DNA from: Xanthomarina gelatinilytica | GTDB lineage: Bacteria; Bacteroidota; Bacteroidia; Flavobacteriales; Flavobacteriaceae | NCBI RefSeq assembly: GCF_000348685.1 | Contig: NZ_ANLA01000007.1 | Location: 1 to 64,000, forward strand | Reading direction: 5' to 3' | DNA length: 64,000 bases | In this document: piece after piece, positions 7,003 to 14,645 of the stretch | Layout: every line of letters starts with the position of its first letter | Numbering within the stretch: position 1 is the first letter of the stretch | The notes under the pieces: generated by a model | What the model was told of the DNA's origin: nothing | Database searches by the model: none | Seen by the model: the letters and a program-made list of their open reading frames with translations, nothing else | Translations under genes and position numbers: made by a program

Positions 7003-7929
7003 TTAGTTAATAAAATCTGTAATGGCTGGAATGAGCTCTGGACTTAACTTTCTAAAAGACTCGTTATAGGATTTGGAGTTTTCAAGATCGTCCCCTAGTA
7101 TGGGAAACATGACATGGTTCATGTTTTCAATTAATAACAATTTGCCATTTTGTGCGTTGTTTTTTAATAGTTGGGCTTCAGCTACAGGAACCTGTAAATC
7201 TTTGGTGCCATTTATTATCAAAACAGGGATTTGTAACACTGCAATGTGCTCTTGAGGGTTATACTGCATCCAACTGCTCATAAAGGCTTGGTTTTCTTTG
7301 CTGAATATGGATTCCAATGCAGGAGGATAGTTGGCAGTGGTTTCTCCAGCTTTTAATTTTTCAAAAGCCACTTTGGATGCGTCTTCCAGTCCAGGAACGG
7401 TTAGTTTTATTTGTTCCAGGATCACTTGGTCTATAGGTTTTGCTGAACCTGCAATGGAAACAAATCCGGATACATTTTCTTTGGATGCAAGCATCCCAAC
7501 CAAGCTTCCTTGGCCATGACCTATTATATATAGCTCTTTAAAGGTGTTTTTTTCTTTGAAATGATTGACGATTGAAATTGCATCAGAAACAAAATCATTG
7601 AAACCAATGTTTTTATCAACCCTTCCTTTTCTAATCTGTTTTACGATGCGTTTGTCATATCTAAATGTGGCTATGCCTTGGTTTGTTAAACCTTCTGCCA
7701 ATTTTTTTAGAATATTGTTTTTTTGAAAATTTTGGTTTCCATTTCGGTCGGTTGGACCAGAATCCCCAATTATAATGGCCAATGGTGGATTGTTGATGTC
7801 ATTGGGTGTAAGTAAGGTGCCATCTATGAAGCTATTTACGGAAACATCTTCTGTATTAAAATTGTTTTCTTGGGATATTATCAAATTGCTTAGACCAACA
7901 AAAAACATTAAAAGACACTTGAGTTTCAT
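7003..7929 (-). CDS. Secreted alpha/beta hydrolase paralog lacking the nucleophile serine
   Basis: A 308-aa paralog of the hydrolase at 4780-5715, with a signal peptide (MKLKCLLMFFVGLSNLIIS) and the same DRNGNQ, NGTKDLQV and ENMNH motifs. The nucleophile elbow reads GHGQGS: Gly139 (codon GGC) stands where the other copy has Ser (AGT). The oxyanion segment is IGDSGPTD instead of IHGSGNVD. The Asp and His of the triad remain. Established alpha/beta-hydrolase chemistry requires the elbow nucleophile, so this copy is probably a pseudoenzyme or a binding protein. The gene is otherwise intact and of full length. It is separated from the SPFH operon by the candidate small RNA region. Confidence 0.85.
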   Translation of the reverse strand: MKLKCLLMFFVGLSNLIISQENNFNTEDVSVNSFIDGTLLTPNDINNPPLAIIIGDSGPTDRNGNQNFQKNNILKKLAEGLTNQGIATFRYDKRIVKQIRKGRVDKNIGFNDFVSDAISIVNHFKEKNTFKELYIIGHGQGSLVGMLASKENVSGFVSIAGSAKPIDQVILEQIKLTVPGLEDASKVAFEKLKAGETTANYPPALESIFSKENQAFMSSWMQYNPQEHIAVLQIPVLIINGTKDLQVPVAEAQLLKNNAQNGKLLLIENMNHVMFPILGDDLENSKSYNESFRKLSPELIPAITDFIN

Positions 7930-8302
7930 AACTATGATGGTTTTAAAATTAAAATCTTAAAAAAATCGATTCCATATATAAACGTAAAATTAGCTTAAAA
8001 TTATGTTTTAATGTTTTAAAATGTATCCAATTTTGAACTTTAAAATAGTGTATTTTGTCGGAAATTTATGTTATTTCACCCTTAAATGTTAAAAAAAGAT
8101 GCATTTCATCGAAAATAATAGCTTTTAAACGTCAATATTCAAATTAAATTTTACATTTGAAGTGTACTAAAATATTACTTTTTAGTTCAATGGATTAATT
8201 AATTAATATTTGCATTATGTTGTTGATACTAGAGACCCTAAATCTAACTACATAATAAAGATGCAAATTAAACTAAACCGAGGTTGAGGGACCTCGGTTT
8301 TT
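7930..8302. other. Gene-free interval with possible small transcript
   Basis: There is no supportable coding sequence in this very AT-rich interval of about 370 bases. Near its right end it holds a TAATATTTG element (about 8204-8212), resembling the Bacteroidota -7 box with one extra base, followed some 60 bases later by a perfect terminator hairpin. A 12-codon open frame starting ATG at 8218 is too short to claim as a gene. Confidence 0.5.
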
Positions 8303-8304
8303 TT
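8215..8304 (+). ncRNA. Candidate short RNA ending in a strong terminator
   Basis: The plus strand has a weak promoter-like TAATATTTG, then about 60 non-coding bases, then a terminator hairpin with a T-tract. No plus-strand gene precedes it, so the terminator could end a short RNA. The alternative is that the hairpin simply ends the minus-strand alkB gene, whose stop codon overlaps the T-tract. I could not match it to a known RNA family. Confidence 0.3.
8276..8304 (+). terminator. Terminator hairpin AACCGAGGT/ACCTCGGTT
   Basis: Perfect nine-base arms (8276-8284 and 8291-8299) with loop TGAGGG and an uninterrupted T run on the plus strand. On the minus strand, downstream of the AlkB stop at 8303, the trailing sequence is TTTAGTTTAATTT, so it may work in both directions. 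Confidence 0.7.
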
Positions 8305-8905
8305 ATTCGATATACCTAAAGGTGAGGTTGATTCTTTTTCCAATGGGTTTTTTGGTTTTTGGAACTTGGTGCAGCCAATAATGTTGCATCTCACCTTTCA
8401 TAATCAATAAACTGCCGTGTTCCAATTCCAGTTTGTAATTTTCTGTGTTCAATGTTCGGTGCTTAAATTTAAACATACGTTTGGCTCCAAAACTTAGGGA
8501 GGCAATTACGGGATTGTTGCCCAGTTCCTTTTCATTATCTGCATGCCAACCGTTGCTATCGTTACCATCTCTATATAAATTGATCAGTACAGAGTTAAAT
8601 TTGTGTTTGGAAATTATCTCTACCTCGTTTTTTATCTGTAATAACAGTTTATTGAAAGGATGAGGTTTCATGGTGATGCCGGAATAAGTGTAGGTCTTGT
8701 CATTCTCTGCATACAAGGCTGTTAACCTTGGTTGCTTATAGGTTTTTCCAAAAAGGCTTATATGGTCTTGCTGCCATGGAACATGTTGCAATAAGACTTT
8801 AAAAATACTGTCTGCCTCCGGATTATGGTAAAACTCCGGTACATAAACCAACTTAGCTTGTGGTAAATTTAACATGGTTTTTTCTTGAGAAAACAAATCC
8901 ATCAT
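8303..8905 (-). CDS. alkB: AlkB-family 2-oxoglutarate/Fe(II) dioxygenase (DNA repair)
   Basis: A 200-aa AlkB-like demethylase, which removes alkyl groups from DNA or RNA bases by oxidation using Fe(II) and 2-oxoglutarate. The iron ligands are H121 and D123 (in NGWHADNE) and H179 (in YWLHQVPK). The 2-oxoglutarate-binding arginines are R191 and R197 in RINLTFR. Length and motifs match the compact ALKBH2-like subgroup common in Bacteroidota. The gene stands alone, ends on a strong hairpin, and is divergent from the VanX-like gene 30 bases away, so the two share one short promoter region. Two adjacent Met codons make the exact start uncertain by one residue. Confidence 0.9.
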   Translation of the reverse strand: MMDLFSQEKTMLNLPQAKLVYVPEFYHNPEADSIFKVLLQHVPWQQDHISLFGKTYKQPRLTALYAENDKTYTYSGITMKPHPFNKLLLQIKNEVEIISKHKFNSVLINLYRDGNDSNGWHADNEKELGNNPVIASLSFGAKRMFKFKHRTLNTENYKLELEHGSLLIMKGEMQHYWLHQVPKTKKPIGKRINLTFRYIE

Positions 8906-8935
8906 TTAATTTTTTTCTAAATTAGCCATAACCCT

Positions 8936-9616
8936 ATGAAAATAAAAATAGTCATACTAGCTTCTTTTGTACTTTGTTTGTTTTTAACAAACCAAAAAAA
9001 ACAAACAATACCTGAAGGATTTGTTTATGCAACAGATGTGATACCTGATTTAAAAGTGGAATTGCGTTATTTTTCAACAAATAATTTTGTTGGAGACACC
9101 ATTCAAGGTTATCATGCCAATAAATTAATTGTTACCAAACCTACTGCCTTAGCCTTAAAGCAAGTTCAGGAAGAGCTTTTAAAACAAAATTTGTGTTTAA
9201 AGGTTTTTGATGGTTATAGACCACAACAGGCAGTAAACCATTTTATGGTTTGGGCCAAACAATGGAACGATACTTTAAACAAGCAACAGTTTTATCCAGA
9301 TGTAAAAAAGAAGCACTTGTTTCGAGAAGGGTATATAGCCTCGAAATCTGGACACAGTAGAGGCAGTACTTTGGATGTAACCATAGTGAATGCTGAGACT
9401 TATGAAGAATTGGATATGGGAAGCCCATACGACTTTTTTGGTGAAGCATCTTGGGTCGATTATCAAGGTATTTCGGATTCCCAAAAATCCAATAGACAGT
9501 TATTGCAAAAGGTTATGTTAAAACATGGTTTCAGGAATTATTCCAAAGAATGGTGGCATTTTACTTTACGTAACGAGCCCTATCCTAAAACCTATTTTAA
9601 TTTTCCTGTAAAGTAA
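8936..9616 (+). CDS. D-Ala-D-Ala dipeptidase (VanX/DdpX-like, peptidase M15)
   Basis: A 226-aa zinc peptidase with an N-terminal hydrophobic signal (MKIKIVILASFVLCLFL). The M15D motifs are present: SGHSRGSTLD supplies zinc ligands H140 and D147, and EWWH supplies the catalytic E205 and ligand H208; R95 lies in FDGYRP. The family cleaves free D-Ala-D-Ala or related dipeptides from cell-wall turnover. The signal sequence puts it in the periplasm, which favours recycling over vancomycin resistance, and no vanH/vanA genes accompany it. Its last 20 bases overlap the end of the convergent N-formylglutamate amidohydrolase-like gene. Confidence 0.88.
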   Translation: MKIKIVILASFVLCLFLTNQKKQTIPEGFVYATDVIPDLKVELRYFSTNNFVGDTIQGYHANKLIVTKPTALALKQVQEELLKQNLCLKVFDGYRPQQAVNHFMVWAKQWNDTLNKQQFYPDVKKKHLFREGYIASKSGHSRGSTLDVTIVNAETYEELDMGSPYDFFGEASWVDYQGISDSQKSNRQLLQKVMLKHGFRNYSKEWWHFTLRNEPYPKTYFNFPVK

Positions 9617-10286
9617 TTAGCAAAGCACTAAATATATCTGCTTTCAATTGCGAATCCATCTGGTTGTTTTTGGAAAATCTTTGATTGATTTCAAGCTCAA
9701 TTCCCAAATAATTTATAGGAAATTGCTTTCTTAAGTAGGTTGTGAAACCATCTGCTTTACCTAGATAAGGGTAATTAAACCTGACTAAATATTTAGGGTT
9801 TTCTGCCACAATATGCGATTTAAAGATTTTACAGAATTGTTTTTCCAAAGATCTTTTGGAATCATACAGTAAACCTATATCTCCATGTCTTTCTACGGAA
9901 TTCAATATTGGCGTAAAAGAATGTATCGATAAGTGCAAGATCGTTTCATTGGTTTTTAGATACGTTCTTATCCTATTTTCAACGTTATTTCTATAAACCA
10001 AATAGTAATCATCTATTAATTGTTTTTTTTCTGCTTCTGGAAGAGTTTTTGAAAATTCCGAAAATAAATCTTTATGATGTAAGGATCTGTTAAGTTCAAT
10101 TAACAAGCGACTGGTATCACTGAATATTGAAAAATGGGAAAGAGGTTTTAAGTATTGAAACAAATCCAAGGTTCCAGGATCAAAACCTCTATGTGTTTGC
10201 AAAACAGTTTCTTGCTTTTTAAATAGAGGCTGGTACTTTTTTGGGACAAAATTCCCACCATGTTCACAGGTAATTACCAGTTTCAT
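9597..10286 (-). CDS. N-formylglutamate amidohydrolase-like protein
   Basis: A 229-aa protein of the N-formylglutamate amidohydrolase (HutG-like) family, with the N-terminal metal-site motif CEHGGNFVP (7-15) and a second motif HLSIHSFTP near residue 120. There is no signal peptide, so it is cytoplasmic. No histidine-degradation genes are nearby. Instead it is the last gene after a GCS2-type ligase (22-base gap) and a RimK-type ATP-grasp protein, so a role in hydrolysing an amide or formyl group on a product of those ligases is more likely than histidine catabolism. That role is inference from context. Confidence 0.8.
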   Translation of the reverse strand: MKLVITCEHGGNFVPKKYQPLFKKQETVLQTHRGFDPGTLDLFQYLKPLSHFSIFSDTSRLLIELNRSLHHKDLFSEFSKTLPEAEKKQLIDDYYLVYRNNVENRIRTYLKTNETILHLSIHSFTPILNSVERHGDIGLLYDSKRSLEKQFCKIFKSHIVAENPKYLVRFNYPYLGKADGFTTYLRKQFPINYLGIELEINQRFSKNNQMDSQLKADIFSALLITLQEN

Positions 10287-10308
10287 GTATTTGGGTTGCT
10301 TGATTTTT

Positions 10309-11535
10309 TCATGGCAAAAAAACTGTGTTTTTTTGTAGGCAATCCGCTAATCTTGAATAAACGTTTTTAATTTTTGCTTCAGTAAAATCTGTTCCTACAG
10401 CTTTTAAAATCCTGGTGGCCAAAGTACCTTCATTTAATATGGTTTCAATGCTTTCATGATGCGTTTCATGAATCTGATATTTTGCCAAACCGTATAAATG
10501 TTTCCAAAGGTTTTTTACCGATACAGTTTCATGGATTAAAAATAAGTTCAAATAATCCAAGTTGGAAATGTGATAGTTTTCAGCATCTTTAATTATGGGG
10601 TTCAACACATTAAAAAGCTCCTGTTTTAGCCATTTTTTTTGTTGTTGTATTGGAGCCAGCTTTTTGTTTACAAGCAATTTAAGCACTTCAATAATCAAGA
10701 CACAGATGGCCATGTCTGCTTTTGGGCTTTCCTGTATGTCTACCAATCTTATTTCTATGGCATTTCTGTCAAAACGCGCTATGGCACCACGGGAATTTAA
10801 AAAATGATGATCTAGAATGTTATTGGTGTCATGTGGTTTAATGGCTTTTTTAATAGGCTCAAAAATGGTAGCGTAATAATCCACTTTTGTAAACACACGT
10901 TCTGGGATAACCAATCCGGTTAGTTCTGGGATTTCCTTTTGGTTGGTTTTGTAATATTCCAAGCGTGCATCTTTAAACCCAGTGTTTTTGCCTTCAAGTA
11001 TGGGTGAACTGGCACATAAACCTGGAATAAGCGGTAATATAACCCGAATGGCAGCATGGAGTTTTTCAAACTCCTTATCGTCGTAAAAGGGTAAATTTAT
11101 ATGTGTACTCTGTACATTGCTCCAGCCATGCCCTTTACAATTGAAAATTCTATTGTACAATTCGTAAACTTCACTGTAGCTGTGTTTCCAGAGCTCTGTG
11201 TCTCTTAATGGGTTTAATAGAGGATGTGCGGCAGTTGGCAGCAAATGGGCTTGTAAGGGTTTTAAAATGGCATTGATTTCCAGGACATTTTTGTGAAATA
11301 AATCCGACAAAGCATCTAAATTGTCACTTGGTCCATTGGTTTTTAATTCCACCACATGAGCTACCAATTCATTGCTCCATGCAATTGCTCCATTTTCAAC
11401 ATCAGATGCCTGTTCTCCAGCTTTTGCACTTAAAAGTTCATCAACAATTGGAGCAGCTATAAACGTGTTGTTATAAACCAGCATGTATTCCAACTCTATG
11501 CCATATACTTCGAACAAATGATATTTTTTACTCAT
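10309..11535 (-). CDS. GCS2-type carboxylate-amine ligase (glutamate-cysteine ligase family)
   Basis: A 408-aa member of the glutamine-synthetase-fold ligases related to plant/bacterial glutamate-cysteine ligase (GCS2). The N-terminal GIELEYML motif supplies metal-binding glutamates, STHINLPF resembles the family's substrate-pocket strand, and AIEIRLVDIQ matches the late EIR-type motif. These enzymes activate a carboxylate with ATP and join it to an amine. The gene starts one base after the RimK-type gene, which implies translational coupling and a shared pathway. Bacillithiol, not glutathione, appears to be the thiol here (bshC at 53551), so simple glutathione synthesis is unlikely. The substrate is unknown. 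Confidence 0.85.
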   Translation of the reverse strand: MSKKYHLFEVYGIELEYMLVYNNTFIAAPIVDELLSAKAGEQASDVENGAIAWSNELVAHVVELKTNGPSDNLDALSDLFHKNVLEINAILKPLQAHLLPTAAHPLLNPLRDTELWKHSYSEVYELYNRIFNCKGHGWSNVQSTHINLPFYDDKEFEKLHAAIRVILPLIPGLCASSPILEGKNTGFKDARLEYYKTNQKEIPELTGLVIPERVFTKVDYYATIFEPIKKAIKPHDTNNILDHHFLNSRGAIARFDRNAIEIRLVDIQESPKADMAICVLIIEVLKLLVNKKLAPIQQQKKWLKQELFNVLNPIIKDAENYHISNLDYLNLFLIHETVSVKNLWKHLYGLAKYQIHETHHESIETILNEGTLATRILKAVGTDFTEAKIKNVYSRLADCLQKNTVFLP

Positions 11536-11536
11536 G

Positions 11537-12982
11537 TTAATCCAATCTGTTTTTTAAAGCTGTAAGTATTTTAATATACACATCATCTCCATAATAAGCA
11601 TCCTCCACACCAAAATCGATGTTTGGATTATCGTTTATTTCTATAACCATTGGTTTGTTGTTCACTACTTTTATATCTATACCATAAAGTCCTTTTCCCA
11701 TAAGTTTAGCCGATTTTAGAGCCATGTCCAGCACATTTCTTGGCACTTTTTCAATGGGTAAACAGTCGGCATTGCCATCTTGATCGTCTTTTTTCTTGGC
11801 ATCCCAATTATAAATCTGCCAATGTCCTTTGGCCATATAATATTTGCATGCAAAAAAAGGTGCGTTGTCTATAATACCAATTCTCCAATCGTAATCCGAG
11901 GGACAAAATTCCTGAGCTATAATAAGATCTGATTCTTTAAGCATGTTAGACACCAAATGCTTGTATTCTTCTTCTGTTTTAGCCTTTTTTACACCAAAGG
12001 AAAAAGTAGAGTCTGGTGCTTTTAAAACACAGGGCAGGCCAACTTGTTCCAAGACCTCGTTTCTGTTTTCTTTATGTACGATAACCGTTTTTGGGGTGGC
12101 AATATTGGCATTGTTTAAGGCTTCGGCCATATATACCTTGTTGCAGCATTTTAAAATGGCATCTGGATAATCTATAATGGCTATACCATCTTGCTGCGCT
12201 TTTCTGGCAAACGCATATGCTTCGTTATTGACCTCTGTGCTTTGCCTAATAAATAGAGCATCGAAAGACGATAGCCTTGAAAGATCTTTAGGTTCTATTA
12301 TCTCTGCGTAAATATTCATTTTTTCAGCTATGTCCACAAATTTTTTAAGGGCTTTTGCATTGCTTGGTGGTGCAGGATCGTTAGGGTTAACCAAAATGGC
12401 CAAGTCAAAATCAGAGGTGGTTAATTTTGGGGTGTCGTAACGTTTTTTTGAAAAATACTGATTGGCAAAAACATGAACACTTTCCATATGCTCCAAAGGG
12501 ATTTCAGATTCTGAAATGGCTCTAATGTTTTGGATGTTCCATTTGGTGGTGTGATTGAATTTCACCCTTAAAAAAGGCACTTGAAAATGCCTGTAAAACA
12601 AAGTGCTGAGCTCCTTGTATTTTTGGGCCACATTTTGACCAAAATAAATACTAAGGGTAAATTCTTGGGATTTGATGTTTTTTAAACTTTGTTGAATCAC
12701 ATCATCAAACTCATCAGATACGATACGTACCAGTTTCAAAGCTTTTAAATCCACTATGTTTTTTACGGTAGGAATGGGTAAATGTCCTCTAGCTTCAGCC
12801 AATAGAGACACATAATAACCTTTGGATTGATACGAATAGTCTTTGCAAAGATTAAAAATACGAGCATTTTTTAATAATGAAAACTTGGGGTCTGTAAGAT
12901 ATTCTTGCGAAGAAATTACGGTAATATTCTCAATCGAAAAATGCCATTTTTCAGGTTGATTGACAACAATGTATTTATTCAT
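11537..12982 (-). CDS. RimK-type ATP-grasp ligase with RLAN N-terminal domain
   Basis: A 481-aa protein. Residues 1 to about 170 resemble the RimK-like ATP-grasp N-terminal domain (RLAN), including a conserved ARGHLPIP motif. The C-terminal ATP-grasp domain (about 200-480) has PCVLKAPDSTFSFGVKKA as the glycine-rich ATP loop and MVIEINDNPNID as the Mg-binding strand. ATP-grasp ligases form an amide bond through an acyl-phosphate; RimK itself adds glutamates to protein S6. This longer RLAN form is not RimK proper. It heads a three-gene unit with GCS2-type and amidohydrolase genes and has its own promoter-like sequence in the 72-base gap upstream. Confidence 0.85.
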   Translation of the reverse strand: MNKYIVVNQPEKWHFSIENITVISSQEYLTDPKFSLLKNARIFNLCKDYSYQSKGYYVSLLAEARGHLPIPTVKNIVDLKALKLVRIVSDEFDDVIQQSLKNIKSQEFTLSIYFGQNVAQKYKELSTLFYRHFQVPFLRVKFNHTTKWNIQNIRAISESEIPLEHMESVHVFANQYFSKKRYDTPKLTTSDFDLAILVNPNDPAPPSNAKALKKFVDIAEKMNIYAEIIEPKDLSRLSSFDALFIRQSTEVNNEAYAFARKAQQDGIAIIDYPDAILKCCNKVYMAEALNNANIATPKTVIVHKENRNEVLEQVGLPCVLKAPDSTFSFGVKKAKTEEEYKHLVSNMLKESDLIIAQEFCPSDYDWRIGIIDNAPFFACKYYMAKGHWQIYNWDAKKKDDQDGNADCLPIEKVPRNVLDMALKSAKLMGKGLYGIDIKVVNNKPMVIEINDNPNIDFGVEDAYYGDDVYIKILTALKNRLD

Positions 12983-13012
12983 TTAAAGCGAAATCGCGAT
13001 ATATATTTTTAA

Positions 13013-13045
13013 CAAAATTAGATTATTTATCGATACCATTTACAA
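13013..13045 (-). promoter_or_regulatory. Bacteroidota-type promoter for the RimK-type gene
   Basis: On the minus strand a TAATTTTG -7 box (complement at 13013-13020) has a TTG -33 element (complement at 13043-13045), 22 bases apart. It would give a leader of about 25 nt before the start at 12982. This separates RimK/GCS2/amidohydrolase from the two genes upstream. Confidence 0.55.
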
Positions 13046-13054
13046 GAACTGAAA

Positions 13055-14584
13055 TTATTTTTTGCGTAGTTCAAAAAGGTCTTTTCGTCTGTCCTTCAAG
13101 TTTCTAACGCTACCAAATTGGTTGAGTTCTCGAAGCAAATCAATGTCCACATCTGCAATTAAAATCATTTCGGTATTGGTTGTGGCTTCAGCCTTGATTC
13201 CGTTTGCAGGAAACGAAAAATCACAAGGTGTAAACACCATGGATTGTGCAAATTGAATATCCATGTTGTGGACCTTAGGTAAATTACCTACACTTCCGGC
13301 AATGGCCACATAACATTCATTTTCTATGGCTCTAGCTTGTGCACAGTGGCGAACCCTTGAATAACCATTTTGTGTATCTGTTAAAAAAGGCACAAATAAG
13401 ATGTCCATACCCTCATCTGCCAAGATCCTGCTTAGTTCCGGAAATTCAGAATCATAACAAATCAAAATACCAATTTTCCCACAATCGGTATCAAAAGCTT
13501 TTAGTTGTGTGCCTCCTTGCAGTCCCCAAACCTTAGCCTCATCAGGTGTGACGTGTAATTTTTCATAACGTTCTATGGAACCATCCCTTTTGCATAAGTA
13601 CCCAGCATTATACAGCAAATCGTCTTTAACCTCTGGCATACTTCCTGTAATGATATTGATGTTATAGGTAATGGCAAACTCTGAAAATTTTTGAACGATG
13701 GATTCTGTGTGCTTTGCCAGTTCACGAATGGCTTCAGACTCTGATAAATGATTGTTTTCTGCCATTAAAGGAGCATTAAAAAACTCAGGGAATAAAGCAA
13801 AATCTGAACGATATCCAGACACAGCATCAATAAAATATTCAGCTTGCTGCATTAATTCTTCCAAATCTTTGTATAAACGCATTTGCCATTGAATTAAACC
13901 TAAGCGAACAATTTTTTTCTTGGTAGCCGCTTTTTTTGAAGGTTTTTCGTAATAAATGTTATCCCATTCCAATAAAACTGCGTATTCTCCAGAAGCATTA
14001 TCGCCTTCTAGATACCCTTTTAAAATTCGGACAGGATGAAAATCATTGGAAATTTGAAAGTTTAAAACAGGATCGTGAATTTCTTTTCGCCTCACTTTAT
14101 CTATATATTCTTTAGGACTCATCTCTTTAGAATACTTATGAAAATTTGGAATCCTACCACCAAATGCAATACCTCTTAAATTTAATTTTTCACAAAGCTC
14201 TTTTCTGTAATCGTATAGCCTTCTTCCTAAGCGCAAGCCACGAAATTCTGGTTTTATAAAAACATCTATTCCATATAGTGCATCTCCTTTATCGGTATCA
14301 TGCGTATTAAAGGTGTAATTGCCCGTTATGTCTTCATAGGTGTGTATGTCATCAATACTGTCGTAATCCACTATAATGGAAAGGGCACACCCAGCAATTT
14401 GATTATTGATTTTTATAACTACTTGCCCTTCTGGGAATTTGTCTATCAGAGTTTTAATTTGGTGTTCTCTCCAGTATAAGTTTGGCATGGACTTGTAAGC
14501 TTCTTGCATGGCTCCTTTCAGTTCTTGATAATCGTCCAAGGTTAAATACTGTAATTCTATGTTTTCTATGTCTTGAGGTTTCAT
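13055..14584 (-). CDS. GNAT acetyltransferase-nitrilase fusion protein
   Basis: A 509-aa two-domain cytoplasmic protein. Residues 1 to about 210 form a GNAT acyltransferase, with the acetyl-CoA loop FRGLRLGRRLYDYR at 114-127. Residues from about 225 to 500 form a carbon-nitrogen hydrolase with the nitrilase triad E267 (FPEFF), K342 (YEKLH) and C376 (LICYDSE). Such fusions occur across many bacteria but the substrate is not known to me. The combination suggests acylation and amide hydrolysis of the same small molecule. It lies between the M14 peptidase gene (61-base gap) and the RimK/GCS2 unit on the same strand. Both active sites look intact. Confidence 0.9.
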   Translation of the reverse strand: MKPQDIENIELQYLTLDDYQELKGAMQEAYKSMPNLYWREHQIKTLIDKFPEGQVVIKINNQIAGCALSIIVDYDSIDDIHTYEDITGNYTFNTHDTDKGDALYGIDVFIKPEFRGLRLGRRLYDYRKELCEKLNLRGIAFGGRIPNFHKYSKEMSPKEYIDKVRRKEIHDPVLNFQISNDFHPVRILKGYLEGDNASGEYAVLLEWDNIYYEKPSKKAATKKKIVRLGLIQWQMRLYKDLEELMQQAEYFIDAVSGYRSDFALFPEFFNAPLMAENNHLSESEAIRELAKHTESIVQKFSEFAITYNINIITGSMPEVKDDLLYNAGYLCKRDGSIERYEKLHVTPDEAKVWGLQGGTQLKAFDTDCGKIGILICYDSEFPELSRILADEGMDILFVPFLTDTQNGYSRVRHCAQARAIENECYVAIAGSVGNLPKVHNMDIQFAQSMVFTPCDFSFPANGIKAEATTNTEMILIADVDIDLLRELNQFGSVRNLKDRRKDLFELRKK

Positions 14585-14645
14585 TTTTATAGTTTAATTT
14601 TATGTAAATTTAAATGAAAATATAACTGAAAAATTAAAGTCTATC

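Noticed and set aside
8218-8256. A 12-codon leader-peptide-like frame (MLLILETLNLTT)
   Set aside because: It is too short to support, has no run of one regulatory amino acid, and no downstream plus-strand operon to regulate.
8936-9616. A vancomycin-resistance (vanX) interpretation of the M15 peptidase
   Set aside because: No vanH, vanA or regulator genes are near, and the protein has an export signal, which fits cell-wall turnover better.
10309-11535. Glutathione synthesis by the GCS2-type ligase
   Set aside because: Its neighbours are not glutathione synthase but a long RLAN-type ATP-grasp enzyme, and the window carries bshC for bacillithiol. The ligase probably has another substrate.
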